The notes under the pieces were generated by a model. The model searched no databases and had not been told where the DNA came from. It saw only the letters and a list, made by a program, of their open reading frames with translations. Below, piece after piece: positions 1 to 6,253 of a DNA stretch of 30,210 nucleotides; position 1 is the stretch's first letter, and the number at the start of each line of letters is the position of its first letter. The DNA is from Actinomycetota bacterium (lineage in GTDB: Bacteria > Actinomycetota > Actinomycetes > S36-B12), in contig CANMNM010000002.1 of assembly GCA_947499275.1 (NCBI GenBank), positions 1 to 30,210 on the forward strand, read 5' to 3'. The translations under genes were made by a program, and so were the position numbers.

Positions 1-924
1 AGTTTTGGGAACTACATCCCGAGTCAAGATGAACCGACGCAAGTTGCTGCGCGCGAAGGCGTCAACGTGTTCTCGCAACGGGTGGGAGGACCTGCACCCA
101 AAGGATTCTTTAAGAAAAATAAGGCCCCTGAAGGCCGCCCAGGGGTATATCTCGATGGAGGGTTCGGTGTCGGAAAAACTCACTTGCTAGCCGCTCTTTG
201 GCATGCGTCGCCGCAGCCTAAATCTTTCGGCACCTTCGTTGAGTACACGAATGTGATTGGTTTGCTCGGTTTTCGAAAGGCCGTCGAGCAATTCGCGAAT
301 CGCAAGCTCGTGTGCATCGACGAATTTGAACTCGATGATCCGGGGGATACGGTTCTTATGTCGACATTTCTCAACGAACTTGTTGATCGTGGAGTTAGCG
401 TTGCCGCAACGTCCAATACGCTTCCAGACCGCTTGGGCGAAGAGCGTTTTGCAGCGGATAATTTCCTGCGCGAAATTCAAGGGTTGTCGGCTCACTTCGA
501 CGTGATCCGAATCGAAGGCCCCGATTACCGTCAGCGCAATCTTGATCTTAACCAGAAAGTATTCACGCACTCGGAAGTCGAGAAATTCTGTGCGGCAACT
601 ACTCATGCGGCAATTGACGAATGGCAGGGGCTATTGGATCATCTATCCAAGGTTCACCCAGCTCAATACGGACCCATGGTTGAAAACTTATCTTTGTTGG
701 GTTTGCAAGATGTGAATGTGGTTCGAAATGAAAACCAAGCCCTACGAGTTGTGAGTCTGGTTGATCGGCTCTACGACCGTTCAGTACCAATAGTGAACAG
801 TGGTGTGGATATCACAAGCATTTTTACCGACTCAATGCTCAAGGGTGGCTATCGGAAGAAGTATTTTCGTGCTCTTTCTCGGCTCGCCGCTCTTGCCCAA
901 TTGGGTGCAGAAATGGTTGAGTAG
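1..924 (+). CDS. zapE: ZapE/AFG1-type P-loop ATPase, 5' end outside window
   Basis: Partial gene: the frame is open from the first base, so the true start lies upstream. A GTG at 67 is the first in-window candidate, but family-like residues (SFGNYIPSQDEPTQ) precede it. The Walker A motif GGFGVGKTHLL is followed by the family-typical YTNVIGLLGF segment, a Walker B (LVCIDEFEL) and a sensor-like AATSNTLPDRL. This is the AFG1/ZapE ATPase family; E. coli ZapE acts at the division ring and related proteins are linked to membrane protein quality control. The role in this organism is inferred by family only. The gene ends 4 bases before the next start, suggesting co-transcription. Confidence 0.9.
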   Translation, partial: SFGNYIPSQDEPTQVAAREGVNVFSQRVGGPAPKGFFKKNKAPEGRPGVYLDGGFGVGKTHLLAALWHASPQPKSFGTFVEYTNVIGLLGFRKAVEQFANRKLVCIDEFELDDPGDTVLMSTFLNELVDRGVSVAATSNTLPDRLGEERFAADNFLREIQGLSAHFDVIRIEGPDYRQRNLDLNQKVFTHSEVEKFCAATTHAAIDEWQGLLDHLSKVHPAQYGPMVENLSLLGLQDVNVVRNENQALRVVSLVDRLYDRSVPIVNSGVDITSIFTDSMLKGGYRKKYFRALSRLAALAQLGAEMVE

Positions 925-928
925 GGCT

Positions 929-1180
929 ATGGAAATTTCCGGCCTCATCAGCGGCCTCTTTGTTGGCATCGTTATCGGCCTTATTGCTCGAATCTTGGTA
1001 CCGAGTATGCAGCCCATTGGGTGTTTCGTCACGATTTTGATCGGTGTCATCGGTGGAGCGGGTGGGGCACTGATCGGCAATGCGGCGCAATGGGGTTTCT
1101 GGCTTACTTTTGGGACCCAAATCTTGATCGCCACGATTCTGGTTGCAATCGTGGCGGCCGCCTTTAGGAAGGGAACATAA
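929..1180 (+). CDS. GlsB/YeaQ/YmgE-like small membrane protein
   Basis: An 83-residue, almost entirely hydrophobic protein with about three membrane segments and glycine-rich stretches (GVIGGAGGALIG), ending in a short basic tail (FRKGT). Size and glycine pattern fit the transglycosylase-associated GlsB/YeaQ/YmgE family, whose biochemical role is poorly defined and often stress-linked. I chose the ATG at 929 because it lies just after the ATPase stop and begins the hydrophobic domain; the longer open frame from 800 would overlap that gene. The 3' end overlaps the convergent CoA-transferase gene by 17 bases. Confidence 0.75.
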   Translation: MEISGLISGLFVGIVIGLIARILVPSMQPIGCFVTILIGVIGGAGGALIGNAAQWGFWLTFGTQILIATILVAIVAAAFRKGT

Positions 1181-2261
1181 TTGGCGGGTATTCGCCATTA
1201 ATTCTTAGTGGGAGGGAAGGCATCATCAAATTCTGCCCATTGACCACTACTTTGGCGAGTTGTTTATTCGCGGCAGGGTCATTAAGAAGGTCTTCTGGCA
1301 TGGCAAGGAGATCTGCTGGTACATCGGCAAGCCGTAAAACTCTAATGAGATCGGCGCTGGAATAGTTCGCAAAAGCCAGCGAAAGGATTTCCTTCAACTC
1401 ATCTTGGTGAACAACCCGAGAGCTATTTGCCGCAAAGCGCGGGTCGGCCAGTAATTCCTCCAAACCAATACTGTTAACCAGCCGGGTGAAAACGGCATCA
1501 CCGCCAACACCGATCATTACCTGGCCATCGCGTGTTGGAAACAGGCCGTACGGGGCGAATGCAGGATGACCGGTTCCCGCGCGAGTAGACGCCATCCCGG
1601 TGATTTGGTGAGCGAGCAGGTGATAAGCGCTCCAGTTCACCCCGGTCTCTAACAGTGACGTGGAAATACTCGATCCACGTCCTGTGATTGATTTCTGATA
1701 GAGGGCCGATAGCACGCCAATCGCCAGCCACATTCCCGAACCCATGTCCAGGATCGAAACTCCCGCACGCGCCGGTTCAGTAGCGCCGGTTACTCCAACA
1801 ATGCCGGACCTTGCTTGGATGACTCCGTCGTAACCGGCCTGATCCAACTCATCTGGATGCGATCCATAGGCATTGATATATGCGGTGATCAAACCAGGAA
1901 AAGTCAGGGCAAGGGTTGTTTCATCTAATCCCAGTTCTGCAAGCTTGTATGGTCTTAAGTTGCTCACAAGCACATTAGCCTCGCCGAGCATCTCGAAAAG
2001 GGATTCCCGATCCTTTTGCAGTCGTAGGTCCAGTGTGGCAAATGATTTATTCCGATTTACCACGTAGAAGAACGCTGAGGCGTCGCCCTTCGTTGGTGAC
2101 ATGCGACGACTGTCATCACCAGCTGGGGGTTCAATATGAACCACCTCTGCGCCTAAATCAGCCAGAATCGCGGCGCCAAAAGGTGCGGCAATATTGGAGG
2201 AGAGGTCAACAACAACAACCCCAGCAAGTGGCAGAGGCGAATCATTGGTTAACACCACCAC
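1164..2261 (-). CDS. Class III (CaiB/BaiF-type) CoA-transferase family protein
   Basis: A 365-residue protein of the family III CoA-transferases, which move CoA between organic acids (formyl-CoA, carnitine, acyl-CoA racemase types). The N-terminus LAGVVVVDLSSNIAAPFGAAILADLGAEVVHIE split by its features shows the usual Rossmann start (residues about 12-45). The catalytic aspartate is probably D172 in SILDMGSGMWLA, close to the D169 of formyl-CoA transferase. It is somewhat shorter than many members (about 390-430). The start is GTG, at the head of a run of three GTG codons, and I see no clear ribosome site. Substrate cannot be predicted from sequence and no pathway genes are adjacent. Confidence 0.85.
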   Translation of the reverse strand: MVVLTNDSPLPLAGVVVVDLSSNIAAPFGAAILADLGAEVVHIEPPAGDDSRRMSPTKGDASAFFYVVNRNKSFATLDLRLQKDRESLFEMLGEANVLVSNLRPYKLAELGLDETTLALTFPGLITAYINAYGSHPDELDQAGYDGVIQARSGIVGVTGATEPARAGVSILDMGSGMWLAIGVLSALYQKSITGRGSSISTSLLETGVNWSAYHLLAHQITGMASTRAGTGHPAFAPYGLFPTRDGQVMIGVGGDAVFTRLVNSIGLEELLADPRFAANSSRVVHQDELKEILSLAFANYSSADLIRVLRLADVPADLLAMPEDLLNDPAANKQLAKVVVNGQNLMMPSLPLRINGEYPPIMFPS

Positions 2262-2343
2262 AGAATACTGGAAAGCGACTCACAATAAATACGACCGCTC
2301 GGAGGTAGATCACTTTGTTTGAAATGTGTGGAAGACTTCGAAT

Positions 2344-2526
2344 GTGAATCCCATGACTGCGTTGCGTGAAGTGCAACTAAATGGAGCGGTGGCTCAGGCT
2401 AAGCATGCAACTGAACTTCTAGCCCGGATCGAGGCAAACCCGGATGCCTTGCAACTGCATGAAGAAGCGTATACACTCTACGACGCTTATTTGAATGATC
2501 CGTACTTGACAAAGATTCAGGAGTAA
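2344..2526 (+). CDS. Small protein of unknown function
   Basis: A 60-residue, predicted mainly helical, acidic protein (ALREVQLNGAVAQAKHATELL, ending DPYLTKIQE as separate segments). I do not recognise a family. GTG at 2344 is chosen because GGAAG lies 9 bases upstream; GTG at 2326 and ATG at 2353 are alternatives. A strong GGAGG at 2301-2305 is about 20 bases from the 2326 start, too far for a usual ribosome site. It sits between a divergent CoA-transferase gene and a convergent oxidoreductase gene, with only 20 bases to the latter's stop. Coding status is likely but unproven. Confidence 0.5.
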   Translation: MNPMTALREVQLNGAVAQAKHATELLARIEANPDALQLHEEAYTLYDAYLNDPYLTKIQE

Positions 2527-2546
2527 TCGGTCGAATCCTTTACGAA

Positions 2547-4724
2547 CTATCGCGGATCCACCTCGATACGTACCGCAACGGACTTAAATGCTGGGGTGTG
2601 GGACTTGGGATCGATGCGGCGCGGAACTATCGCATTTGCCTCCGGGTAGTACATCGCAGCGCTGCCATCAGCGATGTCGACGATGGCGATATGGGAGGCC
2701 ATCACGCCGATCTCGCTGCAGACCTGGACCCTGTCTCCTTCGATCACACCGAGACGCTCAGCGTCTGCTGCGGAAATCATCACGACATCACGGCGGGTGT
2801 TTCCACGGTAAAGGTCCTCTTCGTCATAGACAACAGAGTTGAACTGCCCCTCCGAGCGCACGGTCATGAGCGCAAACTCACCTGGACCGGCGATGCTGGC
2901 TGGGAGTGTCACCACATGGCACGCGGCGCGACCACTGTCCGTGTTGAAGTCAGCCTCGTGGAAAGTTCGACCCGGGATCTGGAACTCGCGCTTGCCGTCA
3001 TCACCGATCGGGGAATACCCGGGCACGATCTGCGCCATCGCTTCACGCAATGAGTCGTGCGAGCGGATTTCACTCCAGTCGAACCGGCCTTCGGGCAGGA
3101 TACGTTCGGCGATATCGGCAATGATTTCAACCTCTGAGCGCATCTCACCATCAACGGCTGGAGAGCCACCGTCGGAGTAACGCACGTAGTTGAACATTGA
3201 CTCCTGAGTTGTGGTCTGAGTTTCCTCATCGCGAGCTAACACCGGAAAGATCACCGACCTTTGTCCGCGACCGTGCACATGACCCTGGTTGAGTTTGGTG
3301 GTGAGCGAGATCGTTGTACCGATACCGCGCAGCGCAGCACCGGCCCACGATGAGTCCGGGTTGCTTCCCCACAGGTTGCCACCGAGCATGAGAGCGGTGC
3401 TGATCCGCCCCTCACTCGCCGCGACCATGCATGCGTAGGTGTCCATGCCGGAAGATTGATTGGCCGCAACGCCGTAGCGGGCCTGAAGTTCTTTGGCGAA
3501 GGACTCCTTCACGTTTGGCGCAACGCCCACTGACCCAACACCCTGCACGTTGGAGTGACCACGGATCGGCATCAGTCCGCTTCCGGGCCGGCCAAGGAAC
3601 CCGCGCGCCATCGCGACGTTCCCAAGTGCGAGTACGTTGTCGGTGCCGTGCGCATGGTGGGTGAGGCCCATCGCCCACATGAAGATTCCGTTGTGAGCTG
3701 AGTTCAGGATCGCGACTATCTCGTCAATCTGGTCCTTGGGGACCCCCGCGCCGCTGAGAAGTTCGTCCCAGCCGAGTGATTCGACGTTAGCCTGCAGTTC
3801 GGTCCAACCGTCGGTGTGTTCCTTGAGGAAGGAATGATCAACTCCTCCGGACTCGATGACACCTTTCAATACCGCGGTCAGTAAGTGGACATCCCCTCCC
3901 ACCCGCGGCTGAATGTAGAGATCGCTCACCTCCGATCCGAAGATGAAACTCTTGGCATCAGAGGGAAGTCGGAAACGTTTGAGCCCCAGTTCAGACAATG
4001 GGTTGATGATGATGACTTTGCCTCCGCGCCGGCGCAAATTGATCAGCTGTGTCATCAGCCGTGGGTGGTTGCTCGCTGGGTTCGCTCCCGCCACCACCAC
4101 GACATCTGTCGCCTGGATGTCCTCGAGCACCACTGAGGAAGTGCTATTGCCGTATATAGAGGACAGCGCGACGCCGGAAGCCTGGTGACAGTAGAAACTG
4201 CAGTTATTTACGTTGTTGGTGCCGTAGGCGCGCGCAACGAGTTGCAGCAGAAAAGCGGCCTCATTACTGGAGCGCCCGCTCATATACCAGAAAGTTTCAT
4301 CGGGGTTAGAGTCACGGAACGCGTCCGCAGCCACGCCGAGCGCCTCGTCCCAGCTCGCCCGACGGAACCTGTCCGCCCCAGGATCAGCAATCACTGGAAA
4401 TGTCAGCCGGCCTAGTGCTTCCGCCTGTGCGCTGGTGAGTTGCTCGAGTTCCTCGAATGTGGTGCTGGCGAGGAAGGATTCATCGATTGATCTCCCCATG
4501 TCTGCGGCTTGCGCTTGAACTGATTTCTTACAGACTTCGGGAAAGTGACCGGCCTCATTAACCATGCCGCCGCCTTGACCACCCATTCCCAGCGCACACG
4601 TCTTACAGGCGTTCTTAGATCGCAACCGGCGGTAGAGCGCCAGGGTGCCGACATCGCGACCCTTGGCGAACACATATTTCATCGCGGCCAGCCCACCGGC
4701 TGCATCGACTCTGGGACGTGCCAT
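2547..4724 (-). CDS. FdhF/YdeP-family molybdopterin oxidoreductase
   Basis: A 725-residue molybdopterin-dependent oxidoreductase of the FdhF/YdeP type (oxidoreductase alpha subunit, TIGR01701-like). The N-terminus has CKTCALGMGGQ (C40, C43) and a third cysteine C65 in FPEVCKKS; a fourth cluster ligand is not obvious. The C179-H180 pair in FYCHQASGVAL aligns with the Sec/Cys-His pair of formate dehydrogenases and is the likely Mo ligand. Cofactor-contact segments follow (GANPASNHPRL, INPLSELGLKRF, RGHSNVQGVGSVG), with a C-terminal molybdopterin dinucleotide-binding domain from about residue 610 (MTVRSEGQFNSVVYDE). No FdhD, electron-transfer subunit or cofactor gene is adjacent. The physiological substrate is unknown; formate is only a family-level possibility. 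ATG at 4724 has no clear ribosome site. Confidence 0.9.
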   Translation of the reverse strand: MARPRVDAAGGLAAMKYVFAKGRDVGTLALYRRLRSKNACKTCALGMGGQGGGMVNEAGHFPEVCKKSVQAQAADMGRSIDESFLASTTFEELEQLTSAQAEALGRLTFPVIADPGADRFRRASWDEALGVAADAFRDSNPDETFWYMSGRSSNEAAFLLQLVARAYGTNNVNNCSFYCHQASGVALSSIYGNSTSSVVLEDIQATDVVVVAGANPASNHPRLMTQLINLRRRGGKVIIINPLSELGLKRFRLPSDAKSFIFGSEVSDLYIQPRVGGDVHLLTAVLKGVIESGGVDHSFLKEHTDGWTELQANVESLGWDELLSGAGVPKDQIDEIVAILNSAHNGIFMWAMGLTHHAHGTDNVLALGNVAMARGFLGRPGSGLMPIRGHSNVQGVGSVGVAPNVKESFAKELQARYGVAANQSSGMDTYACMVAASEGRISTALMLGGNLWGSNPDSSWAGAALRGIGTTISLTTKLNQGHVHGRGQRSVIFPVLARDEETQTTTQESMFNYVRYSDGGSPAVDGEMRSEVEIIADIAERILPEGRFDWSEIRSHDSLREAMAQIVPGYSPIGDDGKREFQIPGRTFHEADFNTDSGRAACHVVTLPASIAGPGEFALMTVRSEGQFNSVVYDEEDLYRGNTRRDVVMISAADAERLGVIEGDRVQVCSEIGVMASHIAIVDIADGSAAMYYPEANAIVPRRIDPKSHTPAFKSVAVRIEVDPR

Positions 4725-4788
4725 ATGAAAAGACTAAAGGGGTTCGATATGCCCCGAGGCATCACCCGCCAGCAGGAAAATCGATTAA

Positions 4789-4809
4789 GTGAGCGACACA
4801 GGAATCAAA
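4789..4809. repeat. Degenerate copy of tRNA-Val 3' end (att-like)
   Basis: These 21 bases match 7352-7372, the 3' end of the tRNA-Val(GAC) gene with its flank, at 18 of 21 positions. The shared core is ACAGGAATC and all three differences are transitions. Integrases commonly leave such a partial tRNA copy at the far border of an element inserted at a tRNA 3' end. It lies 64 bases upstream of the oxidoreductase start codon and marks the edge of the peptide island. Alignment was by eye; no integrase is present, so this is inference. Confidence 0.5.
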
Positions 4810-4866
4810 AATGCATCCGGTCAATTCGTATGTGAGCGATTTTGCCTTTTTGTGAGTGGGAAAGGC

Positions 4867-4889
4867 GATGCAGGGTGTGAGGCTGCATC
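4867..4889 (-). terminator. Hairpin after the peptide array
   Basis: Perfect 7-bp arms GATGCAG/CTGCATC around a 9-base loop, 6 bases beyond the stop codon of peptide copy A on the minus strand. The following minus-strand bases are only modestly T-rich (gcctttccc), so it is a weak intrinsic terminator candidate for the minus-strand array. Confidence 0.35.
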
Positions 4890-4895
4890 ATCAAA

Positions 4896-5015
4896 TTATT
4901 TCAGATGCCACCCTTTTTGAGGGAAACGTTGGATCCAAGCAACGTCGTCGAGTGACCCTTCCGGCAACTCGTCGTCGGAGGCCAGATCAACATTGTCTTG
5001 CGGATCATTTGCTAT
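4896..5015 (-). pseudogene. Peptide copy A: degenerate double-Gly-type precursor
   Basis: This reading frame aligns with copies B-E: (I)ANDPQDNVD, then DDELPEGSLDDV, then a tail WIQRFPQKGWHLK. The position of the usual ATG is ATA, and the conserved VSGG cleavage motif is replaced by VAW. A TTG at 5027 could start translation upstream, but the loss of both start and Gly-Gly suggests decay. Its tail is unlike any other copy. It is the last member of the minus-strand series, followed by a hairpin. It might still be expressed from the TTG; that is unproven. Confidence 0.55.
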
Positions 5016-5150
5016 GACCCATGTCAATCACGTCAGTCGCCTCGGCCCGCGTCGATCGGAGTCCGATATATCCGATCACCTTTTCCATGTGCAGAACCAA
5101 AAGGCGGGGGGTCAAGGCGTGCGGTCGCTCTGGCCCTCTCGCCCTGATCA
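5016..5150. repeat. Conserved spacer, unit 1 (between copies B and A)
   Basis: About 135 bases between copies B and A that recur with few changes at 6123-6253 between copies D and E, including the exact run GCGGTCGCTCTGGCCCTCTC and GTCGATCGGAGTCCG. No reading frame is kept in step across both copies. It may carry the promoter of the downstream peptide, an RNA, or simply reflect duplication of the two-gene module. Confidence 0.7.
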
Positions 5151-5155
5151 AGAAG

Positions 5156-5272
5156 TTACTTCGGGCCCTTGGGCATCGCCCCACCGGTCCCGCCGCTCAC
5201 GTCTCCGAGCGTCTCGTCCGACAACTCGTCATCGGCCGGAGCGTCAACATTCTCTTGCGGATCATTTTCCAT
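5156..5272 (-). CDS. Peptide copy B: short double-Gly-leader (RiPP/bacteriocin-like) precursor
   Basis: A 38-residue peptide. The leader begins MENDPQENVD and ends DELSDETLGDVSGG, matching the ELSxxxLxxVxGG pattern cut by C39-type peptidase-transporters in bacteriocin and lanthipeptide leaders. Cleavage after G28 would release the 10-residue core TGGAMPKGPK, which has no cysteine or serine and so does not look like a lanthipeptide. Copies B and C differ at several third codon positions without amino acid change (GAC/GAT, CCG/CCT, AGC/AGT, GGC/GGT, GGG/GGC), which supports coding. An ATG two codons upstream (5278) is an alternative start; an open frame extends further up but is not conserved. 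No clear Shine-Dalgarno site. Confidence 0.65.
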   Translation of the reverse strand: MENDPQENVDAPADDELSDETLGDVSGGTGGAMPKGPK

Positions 5273-5295
5273 GGGCATAGTCAAGCACACCACAC

Positions 5296-5329
5296 CGAAA
5301 ACGGCGGCTCCCCATTTCTGAGAAACCGC
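5296..5329 (-). repeat. Conserved upstream element, copy 1 (before peptide B)
   Basis: A 34-base element (plus strand CGAAAACGGCGGCTCC...CTGAGAAACCGC) that ends 23 bases before the start of peptide B and recurs at 5489-5522 at the same distance from copy C. About 65 bases including the start codon differ at only four positions between the two. The fixed spacing suggests a promoter or operator of the peptide genes, or a recent gene-plus-promoter duplication. Confidence 0.6.
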
Positions 5330-5360
5330 ACACGACGAAACTACATCGCCTACTGACCAT

Positions 5361-5465
5361 TCACCATATTTCCCTAACGTCGCCACCACTCACGTCGTCG
5401 AGCGTCTCGTCCGACAACTCGTCATCGGCAGGCACATCAACATTGTCTTTCGGATCATTTTCCAT
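5361..5465 (-). CDS. Peptide copy C: short double-Gly-leader precursor
   Basis: A 34-residue peptide whose leader (MENDPKDNVD...DELSDETLDDVSGG) is nearly the same as copy B, but whose core is a completely different hexapeptide, DVREIW. The contrast between a conserved leader and a replaced core is the usual pattern of precursor families. A second ATG two codons upstream (5471) is possible. It is divergent from the NHLP-type gene at 5617, with about 150 bases between the starts. The short core may mean a truncated gene. Confidence 0.6.
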   Translation of the reverse strand: MENDPKDNVDVPADDELSDETLDDVSGGDVREIW

Positions 5466-5488
5466 GGGCATATTCAAACACACCACAA

Positions 5489-5522
5489 CGAAAACGGCGG
5501 CTCCCCATTTCTGAGGAACCGC
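5489..5522 (-). repeat. Conserved upstream element, copy 2 (before peptide C)
   Basis: Second occurrence of the 34-base element, ending 23 bases before the start of peptide C. Its distal half (ATTTCTGAGGAACCGC, 5507-5522) is repeated exactly at 5915-5930 across the end of the NHLP-type gene. Confidence 0.6.
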
Positions 5523-5549
5523 ACTCAGAGAATTTTCCTAGGTTCCTTA

Positions 5550-5582
5550 ATACACCTCACCCATTGATGTGGTGCGGTGTAT
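5550..5582. promoter_or_regulatory. Inverted repeat upstream of the NHLP-type gene
   Basis: Arms ATACACCTCACC (5550-5561) and GGTGCGGTGTAT (5571-5582) pair at 11 of 12 positions around a 9-base loop. The repeat lies 34 bases before the ATG at 5617, in the divergent region between peptide C and the NHLP-type gene. Position and symmetry fit an operator for a dimeric regulator or a leader hairpin. No regulator gene is nearby. Confidence 0.5.
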
Positions 5583-5616
5583 CGTGAAGGCAACTTACAA
5601 CTATTGAGGAGTGTGT

Positions 5617-5922
5617 ATGGATGCTCAAGGTTTATTAGCCGCTCTTACCCCTGCGGTGACTGATGCGACGGCGCGGGAACGTTTCCTTGCTGACCCCAAA
5701 GCAGTTCTAGCAGTTGCGGGGCTGGATCTACCGGAGTGGTTCACGGTGAGTGCACGTGAAGGTGATGCCGCTGAACTGATTATCACCGTGCCGGCCCTAC
5801 GCGACCCTGATGCTGACCTCACCGAGGAGCAACTCGCAGCGGTAGGCGGGGGAGGTGCGGATTACTGCTGGTGTGGTGGGGCAGATGTGGTGTGGTGTCT
5901 GTGTAGTGGGTCGGATTTCTGA
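5617..5922 (+). CDS. NHLP-type RiPP precursor peptide with CxC...CxC core
   Basis: A 101-residue protein resembling the nitrile-hydratase-like leader peptide (NHLP) family of RiPP precursors. ARERFLADPKAVLAVAGLDL followed by PEWFTVSAREGDAAELIITV matches the leader's nitrile hydratase alpha-like part (residues 19-58). DLTEEQLAAVGGGG (67-80) is a double-Gly cleavage site. The core, from about residue 80, is ADYCWCGGADVVWCLCSGSDF, with four cysteines as two CxC pairs (C84/C86, C94/C96), suited to thioether, disulfide or azole formation. GAGGAG at 5606-5611, 5 bases before the ATG, fixes the start. It is too short to be a nitrile hydratase subunit. No maturase, cyclodehydratase or exporter is in the window, so it would depend on enzymes encoded elsewhere. 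It lies inside and opposite to the short-peptide array. Confidence 0.85.
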   Translation: MDAQGLLAALTPAVTDATARERFLADPKAVLAVAGLDLPEWFTVSAREGDAAELIITVPALRDPDADLTEEQLAAVGGGGADYCWCGGADVVWCLCSGSDF

Positions 5923-5930
5923 GGAACCGC
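5915..5930. repeat. 16-bp direct repeat flanking the NHLP-type gene
   Basis: ATTTCTGAGGAACCGC occurs exactly at 5507-5522 and 5915-5930, and with one mismatch at 5314-5329. The second exact copy covers the stop codon of the NHLP-type gene. The pair brackets the gene and its inverted repeat (about 408 bases apart), as expected if this block was inserted by recombination between repeats. Confidence 0.6.
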
Positions 5931-5996
5931 CGCCAACCTACGAAGTGGTAGCGCCCCCGGCTGCCATGGTGGTGGTGCGCGGTGTGGGTAGTACAA

Positions 5997-6034
5997 CGAA
6001 AAACGGCGGCTACACTTTCTTTCTGAGTAACCGA
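5997..6034 (-). repeat. Diverged upstream element, copy 3
   Basis: CGAAAAACGGCGGCTACA followed by TTTCTGAGTAACCG resembles the elements before peptides B and C, with a 4-base length difference. On the minus strand the next ATG is about 30 bases further (5967), but it opens only a 9-codon frame. This suggests a lost sixth peptide, with the NHLP-type block beside it. Confidence 0.4.
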
Positions 6035-6041
6035 GCTGGGT

Positions 6042-6122
6042 CTAAGGTACGTTGACGATTGGCTCTCTCGGCCACTCATCATCGGCCGGAACGTCAACAT
6101 TCCCTTGCGGATCATTTGCCAC
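6042..6122 (-). pseudogene. Peptide copy E: decayed double-Gly-type leader
   Basis: A 26-codon frame with GTG where copies B-D have ATG. It reads (V)ANDPQGNVDVPADDE and then diverges to WPREPIVNVP before a TAG, so the LSDExLxxVxGG segment and any core are missing. The match stops abruptly after ADDE, as after a frame-disrupting deletion. It follows copy D across the conserved spacer, as A follows B. Probably non-functional. Confidence 0.55.
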
Positions 6123-6253
6123 GACCCAAGTCAATCACGTCAGTCACCTCGGCCCGGGTCGATCGGAGTCCGAAATCTCAGATCACCTTTCCCATGTGCA
6201 GAACTGAAAGACGGGGGTCAGGGCGTGCGGTCGCTCTGGCCCTCTCGCCCTGA
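6123..6253. repeat. Conserved spacer, unit 2 (between copies D and E)
   Basis: Counterpart of 5016-5150, with a few substitutions and small indels. Together with the flanking copies it shows that a two-gene module (B-spacer-A or D-spacer-E) was duplicated. Confidence 0.7.

Noticed and set aside
3080..4190. Open frames opposite the molybdopterin oxidoreductase
   Set aside because: They are shadows of a long, well-conserved coding frame and resemble no family.
5021..5356. Plus-strand open frame opposite peptides A and B
   Set aside because: It is the complement of the conserved peptide copies and spacer; substitutions between copies fit the minus-strand frames instead.
5273..5389. N-terminal extension of peptide B
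   Set aside because: The upstream residues match copy C only as part of a duplicated non-coding region, and copy C's frame does not extend in the same way.
5617..5922. Nitrile hydratase alpha subunit
   Set aside because: Only the leader-like portion is present, at 101 residues, with a double-Gly site and cysteine-rich tail; the metal-binding claw of nitrile hydratase is absent.
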